From NCBI GenBank assembly GCA_030684415.1, contig JAUXNL010000343.1:1-5660 (forward strand): 5,660 nt of DNA, given 5' to 3'. Under the pieces are notes generated by a model. That model saw only the letters and a list, made by a program, of their open reading frames with translations. It was not told the DNA's origin and searched no databases. A program made the translations under genes and the position numbers. Source of the stretch: Moraxellaceae bacterium (GTDB taxonomy: Bacteria > Pseudomonadota > Gammaproteobacteria > Pseudomonadales > Moraxellaceae). Of the stretch, positions 1-5,086 are shown piece by piece. The stretch's first letter is position 1; the number at the start of each line of letters is the position of its first letter.

Positions 1-109
1 ACCCCCCAGGTCTTAAGGCCACTTCGGAAATAACTACAGGAATCACATAGAGTAAGTTCTTGTGTTGATTCAGTTTGCGTATTTATGACGGACCTAGCGA
101 TCCCCCCAC
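1..109. other. window edge, no gene seen
   Basis: I see no supported gene here. On the minus strand this is the stretch immediately downstream of the small 54-aa gene. The other copy of that gene is followed within 75 bases by a membrane-protein gene with a good ribosome binding site. No equivalent start is visible here, only a short frame open to the edge (GTG at about 50) without a Shine-Dalgarno sequence. Confidence 0.4.
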
Positions 110-274
110 TCAATGCAGCGGCTCCACAATCCGGGGCCCTATCACGTACAGGTCCCGGCCAGTGCCATTGCCGATGAGCCAAGCAATGCCATCAAATTCA
201 GCAGGCTCCCATCGGCATCCAGCCCGGCATTTGACCCAGTTGAAACCTTCTGGGACCTCGATAACTTTTCGCAT
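110..274 (-). CDS. small hypothetical protein, 54 aa, 'WVK-R-RW-PAEFDG' family
   Basis: No function is assigned. The protein is a small soluble domain rich in aromatic residues and glycine: GFNWVKCR near residues 10-17, RWEPAEFDG at about 21-29, then a G-N-G-T-G turn and a C-terminal DLYVIGPRIVEPLH. The W-V-(K/R) start, central 'AEFDG' and closing 'IGP-I' recall short DUF551-like proteins of phages and enterobacteria; that link is from memory. It is a paralogue of the protein at 3623-3786, with 26 of 45 residues identical over the shared part. I place the start at the ATG at 274 because GAGGG lies seven bases upstream and the encoded MRKVIEV matches the start inferred for the paralogue. The frame stays open to an ATG at 376, giving 88 aa, but that Arg/Trp-rich extension looks non-coding. 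It lies 179 bases downstream of the 557-aa gene. Confidence 0.68.
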   Translation of the reverse strand: MRKVIEVPEGFNWVKCRAGCRWEPAEFDGIAWLIGNGTGRDLYVIGPRIVEPLH

Positions 275-378
275 GGTACGCCCTCGCCGCCATCTCCAAG
301 GGTATAGCAGAGGCGGGGTGGAGCTGCCGAAAATTTCCTCGGAGACCCGCCGCCATCGGCGCAGCCCATGAGGCATAT

Positions 379-423
379 GGGGCCTAGCCCGGCGTCGGGA
401 GCGTCGAGGCGTCGGGTGGCCCC
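379..423. repeat. GC-rich imperfect hairpin with internal direct repeat
   Basis: GGGGCC at 379-384 pairs with GGCCCC at 418-423, and CCC at 388-390 can pair with GGG at 414-416 inside it. The interior holds a nine-base direct repeat, GGCGTCGGG, at 391-399 and 408-416. It lies between the stop of the 557-aa gene and the small 54-aa gene, in sequence far richer in GC than the gene it follows. No T-run follows on the minus strand, so a classical intrinsic terminator is not supported. An RNA structure or a recombination scar is possible. Confidence 0.4.
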
Positions 424-453
424 GGAAGTTTTCGGTTGGTGCCAGGTGCGAGG

Positions 454-2127
454 TCAGCTGAATCTGGAGATTGCCATCAGGTAACTCTGCTCCAGTGTCT
501 GTGAATGCGCCTTTAAAATCTGGTACTTTTGCTTCGCGTCCTTGATCAGCAAGGTATCCAACCTTTTGCCCTCGGGCGCGTAAGCCAAGTTAGCAAGTAT
601 TTCATATGCGATTGAGCCGGTAGGTGCATTGCAAAAATACTGGTGGGTTTCTGCGTCAAGTGTATCAGGGCCGATGCTGAGCGCAGGCTCGTCTTCATTT
701 CCGAATGAAAATTTTCTGTATGAACCTATCTCGCTATCGAAGGTCCATGTCGGTCTACCAAGCCTTTCGTTGTGTCGGTCCAGATCACATTGGTATTTGT
801 CTTGTTCGCGATCATTAGAGGGGCTTAGAAGAAAATCAATAAACTCAGTGCTTGATGGTGTAATCCCATTGTTTGGATGAAGCCCTCTAAACGAGCCGCT
901 ATTTTGTGTCGGGACTAATTCAGAATCAGAATTGGAGTAAGTTGCAGAATCAAAGTAATCGTCAAAAAAAAGCCGGTATTTATTTTCGCCGACTTTCTTT
1001 GCCAGACAAACCGTTGCATGTTCATCAGAGGTAAAGACCTCAACAATCTCACCCCAAAAATCATGGATGTAATCGGACATATTGTCGTAGAGCGTTTGAC
1101 TATTTAGGATTGATCTAAGCAGAAAGCAAGGCTGCCAGTTGTCGTTCTGCTCATCATAGCGAAGTTCAAGATCTAGAGTTCGCTTGATCTGGTATTCAAC
1201 AGGATCGGAATCCTTTTCAATCCATAAATGGCTGTCAATTAAGCGGGATACTATATCCCCCTTATCGTCATTTTTTTCTTCCGCCTCGATCTTGAGGATT
1301 TCAGACAGTTTTTCTCTGATACGTGAGACTGCTGGGGGATCTGTTTCGGCAATCTCAATTTCCATGTAACGGGTCGCATACATTCTTGTTCGCGTGGTGC
1401 CAATACGCACGCACGGGGCCAAGCAGTTATGCACTCTGCCATCTACCGATAGCGTTCCGATCCGGATATCGGACTCTTGTATTGCGTCAGAGTATGCATG
1501 ACCGACCTCATCCAAGGTACCTGTCGGGCCCACTGCCAGAACTGGGTGATTCTTGGTCCACGAGTACATCCAGTCCAGATCAACTTCTCGGGAAACTTTG
1601 CTGCAAAGTTGGTTCAATCGCAAATTGATTTCCTCGCGGTACTCTCTGTCTAGCCTGCTCTTATGATTTTCCCTGCCATCTTCGTCGATACCTTCAATTA
1701 GACGTTGAATGGCTGCCGTTTGTTTGTCCTTTGGATTTACGTTATCTGATGTGACTAAATACTTGGCCATCGCAAGGGCTAGATCTCTGTATTTGGCCGA
1801 TTTGGCACAAAGTCCTTCTGCAACCAGTTCTTCAGATGGCAGATGGATGAGTGTTTTGCGCTTCTTGTAGGCGCTTGGCCCAGCATCCTTGCCAAATGCA
1901 TCGATAAACAGCTTGTTGAGGCTTAATTTGCTTTCATTCTTTTTGCACCTTTCGTACATGCTGCCTAGGTTGCTAGCGAAAATGGCTCGGTACGAAAGAC
2001 TAAGAGTTTTGTTACCTTTGAGCGTTTTGAGGGCAGCTTGGGCTGCTGCACGTCGGCGCGCCTCAAGAGCTCGATCTTTTTTTATGCTTGGGTTCTTCCT
2101 GCTGGGTTTGCTCTGGGTTTGGTCCAT
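454..2127 (-). CDS. hypothetical protein, 557 aa, no recognised family
   Basis: I do not recognise this protein. It is a full-length, uninterrupted frame and the largest gene in the window. Residues 1-40 are strongly basic (Lys/Arg/Ala-rich, including LEARRRAAAQAAL), suggesting nucleic-acid contact or a disordered tail. Residues 40-125 look helical and could hold a helix-turn-helix (SLNKLFIDAFGKDAGPSAYKKR at 69-90), but this is weak. The middle (185-270) is mixed strand-like and has a Cys pair at 235 and 239. Residues 270-320 are charged and helical. The C-terminal half is acidic and soluble, with many Trp, Tyr and Phe. There is no signal peptide, membrane segment, Walker motif or obvious nuclease motif. 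The start has only a weak GAGA-type site upstream. It begins 54 bases after the DUF4258-like gene, so co-transcription is likely. A pairing with that gene as a two-component defence or regulatory unit is conceivable but unproven. Confidence 0.85.
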   Translation of the reverse strand: MDQTQSKPSRKNPSIKKDRALEARRRAAAQAALKTLKGNKTLSLSYRAIFASNLGSMYERCKKNESKLSLNKLFIDAFGKDAGPSAYKKRKTLIHLPSEELVAEGLCAKSAKYRDLALAMAKYLVTSDNVNPKDKQTAAIQRLIEGIDEDGRENHKSRLDREYREEINLRLNQLCSKVSREVDLDWMYSWTKNHPVLAVGPTGTLDEVGHAYSDAIQESDIRIGTLSVDGRVHNCLAPCVRIGTTRTRMYATRYMEIEIAETDPPAVSRIREKLSEILKIEAEEKNDDKGDIVSRLIDSHLWIEKDSDPVEYQIKRTLDLELRYDEQNDNWQPCFLLRSILNSQTLYDNMSDYIHDFWGEIVEVFTSDEHATVCLAKKVGENKYRLFFDDYFDSATYSNSDSELVPTQNSGSFRGLHPNNGITPSSTEFIDFLLSPSNDREQDKYQCDLDRHNERLGRPTWTFDSEIGSYRKFSFGNEDEPALSIGPDTLDAETHQYFCNAPTGSIAYEILANLAYAPEGKRLDTLLIKDAKQKYQILKAHSQTLEQSYLMAISRFS

Positions 2128-2181
2128 GGTGTAAATCTCTCATATGGTTGTCGTGGCTTATGAGCAATTGTTTGATCGGTG

Positions 2182-2481
2182 CTAGTAAAACTTGCTTCTA
2201 TCCATAATCGGACTTCTTGAGCGCGCCACAGTTACTATTTTGTCGTTACAGGTAACGGCATAAACGGTGCGATACTTGCTGAGCTCCTTTAGTGCGGACT
2301 TGCCAAGATCTCTGCGAATGAGGCGTCTGCTCGCCTTGGTGAGGGCACATTTCCTGCCGCCGTCCCGGCTTTTTTTACTACCCCCATAGCTTTCGATGAA
2401 GTCCACCACAAGTTCTGGAATGCTGCGGCTTTCCATTTGTTCAATTGCGTGTCGAGTCAGGTTGTTCAGGCTGTTTTGCAT
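2182..2481 (-). CDS. DUF4258-like protein, 99 aa
   Basis: This is a small basic protein resembling DUF4258 proteins, compact domains of unknown role often found beside toxin-antitoxin or helix-turn-helix genes. Visible family-like features are LTRHAIEQMESRSIPELVVDFI at residues 8-29 (the R-H-A-x-x-Q/R-M helix), an S-Y-G turn at 31-33, a basic patch at 45-63 (SRRLIRRDLGK), and a closing strand pair YRTVYAV...KIVTVAR at 70-87. I chose the ATG at 2481 because AAGGAG stands six bases before it. An in-frame ATG at 2514 would add eleven residues but has no comparable site and would place the Shine-Dalgarno inside the gene. It is first in a likely two-gene operon with the 557-aa gene and lies just below an AT-rich promoter-like region with an imperfect palindrome. 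The family call rests on pattern memory, not a search. Confidence 0.78.
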   Translation of the reverse strand: MQNSLNNLTRHAIEQMESRSIPELVVDFIESYGGSKKSRDGGRKCALTKASRRLIRRDLGKSALKELSKYRTVYAVTCNDKIVTVARSRSPIMDRSKFY

Positions 2482-2487
2482 GGCTAT

Positions 2488-2493
2488 CTCCTT
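2488..2493 (-). promoter_or_regulatory. strong Shine-Dalgarno AAGGAG fixing the start at 2481
   Basis: AAGGAG on the minus strand is separated by six bases from the ATG at 2481. It is the best ribosome binding site in the window and argues against the longer in-frame start at 2514. Confidence 0.8.
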
Positions 2494-2519
2494 GGGTTTT
2501 AGTGGAGGCAGCATGGCTG

Positions 2520-2724
2520 GAAAATAGTGATATTATTACCACTTTTAAAGGGTGTAAATCAGGGATAGATAAGATAAGAAAAGAGATATATATAAACATA
2601 ATTGGGGATATTATTGTGGGTTGACGATAAGAAATATACCATAATAAAAACAATTAGATAATGTCGAGATATGGCTTTCATTAGCTACTTATTATGGCCT
2701 TATAATGTCTGATTATGTTCAAAT
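2520..2724. promoter_or_regulatory. AT-rich intergenic region, probable promoter zone
   Basis: About 200 bases of markedly AT-rich DNA with many TATAAA/TAATAA-like hexamers lie upstream of the DUF4258-like gene. I cannot fix one promoter. On the plus strand TTGACG at about 2621-2626 is followed at about 15 bases by TAATAA, a sub-optimal spacing, and points toward no supported gene. On the minus strand several weak -10-like boxes precede the gene. The low GC suggests either a strong promoter/operator region or acquired DNA. Confidence 0.4.
2526..2543. promoter_or_regulatory. imperfect palindrome, candidate operator
   Basis: AGTGATATTATTACCACT reads as an interrupted dyad: 14 of 18 positions are symmetric and the outer AGTG/CACT arms are perfect. 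It lies about 45 bases upstream of the start of the DUF4258-like gene, where an autoregulatory repressor could bind. Whether any protein uses it is inference. Confidence 0.35.
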
Positions 2725-2889
2725 TCACTGCGAAAATGTTTTTCCCATAGTTGATGACACTCGCCGGAAAATATCCGCTGACGACCCGACGTTATCATCG
2801 CCTACCCGTCTGGCCATGAGGTATACGGGCACTGTGGCGGTGTGGGGGAAGCGTCGATTGAGTAGAATGCCTGGTGAAGTTACCGGCAT
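2725..2889 (-). CDS. possible small ORF, 54 aa, doubtful
   Basis: Unrecognised. The frame starts with ATG at 2889, has AAGG seven bases upstream, and its start overlaps the end of the open frame above it (2880-3035), as coupled genes often do. The product begins MPVTSPGILLNRRFPHTATV and is basic, with no signal peptide or membrane segment. A plus-strand frame of 71 aa (2705-2920) covers nearly the same bases but has no ribosome binding site. Both may be chance frames in a gene remnant. Confidence 0.25.
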   Translation of the reverse strand: MPVTSPGILLNRRFPHTATVPVYLMARRVGDDNVGSSADIFRRVSSTMGKTFSQ

Positions 2890-3035
2890 CTACCCGCCTT
2901 GCGATACCCGGCGGCGATAGCCTCCTGCTCCGTGCGCAACTCCACAACATTTCCCTCAGCAGTCTGGTCGTAGCTGGTCAACGAAGCTACATGTAAGTGC
3001 CAGTAGCGACAGAAGCGCAGGTCAATGTGCGGTCA
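2880..3035 (-). pseudogene. open frame without a good start, possible gene remnant
   Basis: A 51-codon open stretch ends at a TAA at 2880. Its later part reads like real protein (YDQTAEGNVVELRTEQEAIA, then AGYRKAGRCR). There is no ATG in frame; only TTG or other rare starts are available, and none has a Shine-Dalgarno sequence. It lies just past the terminator at 3068-3101, so it would need its own promoter. It could be the tail of a truncated gene. The family is not recognised. Confidence 0.25.
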
Positions 3036-3210
3036 TCAAAAGCAAAAAAATAAGAGCAAAACATGCTGCTGCCTACCCTGGACGAATCCAGAGTAGGCAG
3101 CGTGGGTTGGTTTTCTTCAGTAGAGCGGCATATCTCAATCGGTGGATCCTCATCTTGAATGCCCATTTCCTTATACAGCTGGTCCACGCCTTTTATGCCT
3201 TCAAAAGATC
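2987..3210 (-). pseudogene. displaced C-terminus of the small membrane protein
   Basis: Adding one T to the TTTT run on the minus strand (AAAA at 3203-3206 on the plus strand) turns the ending RDLLKA-stop into RDLFEGIKGVDQLYKEMG, followed by IQDEDPPIEICRSTEEN. This acidic, helical tail reads as a natural continuation. In the restored frame no stop occurs until 2987, giving about 187 aa and running through the terminator hairpin. The part beyond about 3105 is therefore doubtful, and a second indel may hide the true stop. Whether the break is real or a sequencing error cannot be told from the sequence alone. Confidence 0.55.
3068..3101 (-). terminator. rho-independent terminator with TTCG loop
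   Basis: On the minus strand GCTGCCTAC, a T-G wobble and CTGGA pair with TCCAG and GTAGGCAGC around a TTCG tetraloop, giving an unbroken stem of about 15 pairs. T-rich sequence follows on the minus strand after a short gap (a TTTT, then a run of seven T at about 3050). On the plus strand the wobble becomes a C-A mismatch and only a weak T-run follows, so it works best for the minus-strand genes. It closes the membrane-protein transcription unit. Confidence 0.8.
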
Positions 3211-3549
3211 CCTTAGCTCAATGACAGCCACAGCGATTGCCACCCCAGTTCCCGCGAAGGGAATCCAGGAAAAGGCATTACTGACAGCCTCGCGTGATGC
3301 GATTTTGATGGTGCGAGCTTTGAGCCGTGAGCCAATGCGTTGGACCGCAGCCTTCTGCCGTTCAATGGCATTGCGGCTGTTCTGAAGTGCCTCGTTCTGT
3401 ATGAGGCTGAGAGATTTGATGCCTGTTGCCCCGGCTAGGATGCCGCATAGCAGGCCATTGAAGGCGGAGGAGGTAAGGGCGAGAGTGTTACTTATCAGCA
3501 GTACGATCATTATCATAAGGATGGCAAGGCGCTTAAGCCATCTGAGCAT
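3193..3549 (-). CDS. small membrane protein, 118 aa, C-terminus lost to a frameshift
   Basis: Unnamed membrane-associated protein. Residues 7-27 form a strong hydrophobic helix after a short basic start (MLRWLKR), so an uncleaved signal-anchor is likely. Residues 28-45 are Gly/Ala-rich and moderately hydrophobic, 46-90 form a long charged helix (NSRNAIERQKAAVQRIGSRL) with coiled-coil character, and 93-110 (SWIPFAGTGVAIAVAVIE) form a second hydrophobic segment. The layout resembles short hypothetical proteins of gammaproteobacteria with a C-terminal 'Y-E-M-G' tail; that is from memory. The start is well supported: GGAG lies six bases before the ATG at 3549. The frame stops abruptly at 3193, while one base earlier another frame continues the protein naturally (see the next feature). 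It lies 73 bases downstream of the small PAEFDG protein and is probably in the same transcript. Confidence 0.72.
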   Translation of the reverse strand: MLRWLKRLAILMIMIVLLISNTLALTSSAFNGLLCGILAGATGIKSLSLIQNEALQNSRNAIERQKAAVQRIGSRLKARTIKIASREAVSNAFSWIPFAGTGVAIAVAVIELRDLLKA

Positions 3550-3622
3550 AAAGGACTCCGTAAAAGTCTGGCGTTGCAGGGGTGTGAACTTCCCCCACTA
3601 CAGCAGACACTTCCGAGCAATG

Positions 3623-3786
3623 CTAATGCACTGGCTCCCGTATCAGAGGGCCAATCGAGTAAAAGTCATATCCACTGCCATCACCCAAGTGGCAGAACAC
3701 GCCATCAAACTCAGCGGGGTACCACCGAGAATCAGGCCGGTGCTTAACCCAGTAGAATCCAGGCTTGACGATTACCTCTCCCTCAT
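3623..3786 (-). CDS. small 'WVK-R-RW-PAEFDG' protein, second copy, frame-disturbed start
   Basis: Paralogue of the 54-aa protein at 110-274. The core matches from GFYWVKHR through RWYPAEFDG to FYSIGPLIREPVH. The role is unknown. The core frame is open up to a GTG at 3907 (94 aa), but that start has no clear ribosome binding site and the extra residues resemble translated leader. The better start is the ATG at 3786, with GGAGGG ten bases upstream, aligning with the paralogue's ATG. From that ATG, however, translation stops after four codons because the core is one frame off. One extra base near 3774-3780 would give a start like MREKVIVKPGF, the same length as MRKVIEVPEGF in the intact copy. 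It lies between the M15-like gene and the membrane-protein gene, probably in one transcript with the latter. If the GTG at 3907 is used, the protein is an intact 94 aa. Confidence 0.6.
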
Positions 3787-3796
3787 ATATCTCATA

Positions 3797-3802
3797 CCCT
3801 CC
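3797..3802 (-). promoter_or_regulatory. Shine-Dalgarno GGAGGG for the ATG at 3786
   Basis: GGAGGG lies ten bases before the ATG at 3786. The corresponding position of the paralogue has GAGGG before its ATG at 274. The site supports the short start and therefore the idea that the downstream frame is shifted. Confidence 0.55.
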
Positions 3803-3809
3803 GCTCTGT

Positions 3810-3941
3810 CTAATAGGTCGTAGCAGGGCATAGGGGGTACTGCAGGTAAATTTGGTGGGGAGTTGCAGTTTTAGCCGACGCCATCGAGGGAGCCCAATAA
3901 AGCTCACTGACTATCTCCCAATGGTTGTTCATCCATGACAT
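3810..3941 (-). CDS. possible small ORF, 43 aa
   Basis: Unrecognised. It starts MSWMNNHWEIVSELYWAPSM and ends at a TAG eight bases before the GGAGGG of the next gene. A GGAG stands about twelve bases upstream of its ATG. The WAPSMASA stretch corresponds to WAAPMAAG when the matching DNA before the other paralogue (around 345-370) is read in the same frame, but there the frame is not intact. It could be a short leader peptide, the end of a decayed upstream gene, or chance. Confidence 0.3.
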   Translation of the reverse strand: MSWMNNHWEIVSELYWAPSMASAKTATPHQIYLQYPLCPATTY

Positions 3942-4035
3942 GATTTTAGATGACTCCGCGAAAATATGGTGAATTTTTTTAGCCAAAGCTATATCGCGTT
4001 TTCCGAGCGCTAAAAATGAGGCGGATTCAACTTCA

Positions 4036-4596
4036 TCACAACGATTCGTTTAGTGTAAGAAATCGTTCCATAGTTTGAACTTTAGGCTGATGTCTTCCCC
4101 CTCTAAAGCCATCCATCCACACGATGGATTTCTTGCATTCCGGGCCAACTGAAACATGAAAAGGCCTGTGGGCAGAGTAGAAATATAATCGATCGAAATT
4201 TGTATTTTTTGCTACCCACTGAGCTACAAGCAAGGAGCTACACCCTTTTACATAAAAATCTACTGCAATCCCCAAGCGAGAGCATATCCGCTTTCCGTTT
4301 TTATTGAATTCAGAACCAGAGTGTTGATCAGTATTCTGGGTGATATTGGGGAACGGCTGTTGTTTTACTAATTTAACTAAGGCTGGGGAGCTAAAGGCAT
4401 AAGTTAATTTCACTTCCCCGAACTCTTCCCAGACGGGGTCGAGAATTTCCAGGCATATTTCCCGGATGGACTCATATGTTTCTAATTCTTTGGGAGTATT
4501 ATCGATCTTGTAAAGCCGCCATGTATCGCTACATTCAAGAAAATCTCGATAAGAAAAGTGTATGCCGCAAGGCGATTCCGGATTTGGTAATTCCAT
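4036..4596 (-). CDS. M15/hedgehog-type peptidase-like protein, 186 aa
   Basis: Probable member of the zinc-binding fold shared by D-Ala-D-Ala carboxypeptidases (M15) and hedgehog domains. The visible pattern is a histidine in DQHSGSEFN (H92), an aspartate in RLGIAVDFYV (D113) and a late histidine in RPFHVSVGPE (H147), the spacing expected for a His-Asp-His metal site. Supporting segments are IREICLEILDPVWEEFGEV at 45-62, like the helix that opens these domains, and LTYAFSSP at 64-71, corresponding to the usual 'I-S-G-Y-R/F-S' strand. FDRLYFYSAHRP at 134-145 fits the strand before the last ligand. The substrate is unknown. With no signal peptide it may act in the cytoplasm, on something other than cell-wall peptide. 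The protein is full length and uninterrupted. The ATG at 4596 has AGGAG twelve bases upstream, slightly far. A 44-aa frame ends four bases before it. The fold call is motif-based. Confidence 0.75.
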   Translation of the reverse strand: MELPNPESPCGIHFSYRDFLECSDTWRLYKIDNTPKELETYESIREICLEILDPVWEEFGEVKLTYAFSSPALVKLVKQQPFPNITQNTDQHSGSEFNKNGKRICSRLGIAVDFYVKGCSSLLVAQWVAKNTNFDRLYFYSAHRPFHVSVGPECKKSIVWMDGFRGGRHQPKVQTMERFLTLNESL

Positions 4597-4600
4597 AAGA

Positions 4601-4735
4601 TCAAATCACTCCTGAATATACTTCCCGTAGGATAGCGTGCACCACTGCAGCGCTGAAGGGAAGCCGCTGGAACTTTAGTGATGCGTTGCCACCTTTGGTG
4701 TCACAGCTGCTCCTGCGGAGATGTTTGAATTTCAC
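4601..4735 (-). CDS. possible small ORF, 44 aa, next to the M15-like gene
   Basis: Unrecognised. It would start at a GTG (4735) with no clear Shine-Dalgarno sequence and ends only four bases before the ATG of the M15-like gene, a spacing typical of translational coupling. The product is basic at the start (KFKHLRRSS) and ends with a hydrophobic stretch, PFSAAVVHAILREVYSGVI. An overlapping ATG-start frame of 31 codons (from 4796) also exists, so the true reading, if any, is uncertain. Confidence 0.28.
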   Translation of the reverse strand: MKFKHLRRSSCDTKGGNASLKFQRLPFSAAVVHAILREVYSGVI

Positions 4736-5086
4736 TGTATCGCAATTCTGAGACTTCTAAAACAGATCTCTTGAGAACTGGTGCTATTAGTGGCATGGCT
4801 CCTGAAACCGGCAGATATAGACAGGAATAAAGTGGTTCATTTAGTGTGAAATGGGGAACTAAAAGCGGCAGCATGCGCGGCCAAAAAGCACCTGTGATGC
4901 AAAAACAGCTTGATTAAAACATGAAGTTACAACTGGTTTAAGACGTATTGAAATTTGGGCCGGAAAAAGCTCGGTGGAACGCACTATTGAGCCAAGACCC
5001 AACTCCAGTCATAAGTAAATTCAAGGGCTTATGAGAAGTGCTGCGGGTTGAGTAACGGACAGGAGATCCGTACAAAGGCATCCCGG
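4736..5086. other. gene-poor spacer of about 350 bases
   Basis: I see no supported gene on either strand, no tRNA-like cloverleaf and no repeat array. It contains a weak hairpin around 4838-4860 (AAATG against CATTT, with flanking GTTC/GAAC) and a short frame of 31 codons from 4796 whose AGGAG is only two bases from its ATG, too close to be convincing. A promoter for the M15-like gene is expected here, but no good -35/-10 pair stands out. Confidence 0.4.
5052..5073 (-). repeat. short inverted repeat after the broken winged-helix gene
   Basis: On the minus strand GTACGGA pairs with TCCGTTAC, with one bulged base, around a seven-base loop, starting 13 bases past the stop at 5087. There is no T-run, so it is at best a weak terminator or a processing hairpin. 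Confidence 0.3.

Noticed and set aside
75..371. Plus-strand frames opposite the 54-aa gene
   Set aside because: These are shadows of the minus-strand gene and its GC-rich leader. They are rich in Arg, Pro and Ser and lack ribosome binding sites.
2705..2920. Plus-strand frame of 71 aa starting MSDYVQIH
   Set aside because: No Shine-Dalgarno sequence precedes the ATG and the product is not recognisable. The TTGACG box upstream has poor spacing to its -10. It was kept only as an alternative reading of a doubtful region.
3401..3823. Plus-strand frame of 140 aa
   Set aside because: It lies opposite the membrane protein and the PAEFDG gene, has no ribosome binding site, and its product shows no coherent domain. 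Both minus-strand genes have better starts and visible homology or topology.
3976..4016. TTTTTAGC/GCTAAAAA inverted repeat after the M15-like gene as a terminator
   Set aside because: The eight-base arms are AT-rich and separated by 25 bases, so the stem would be weak. It may be chance in an AT-rich gap.
4736..5086. tRNA, CRISPR or riboswitch in the spacer
   Set aside because: No cloverleaf arms with a GTTC-type loop, no regularly spaced repeats and no recognisable aptamer core could be found.
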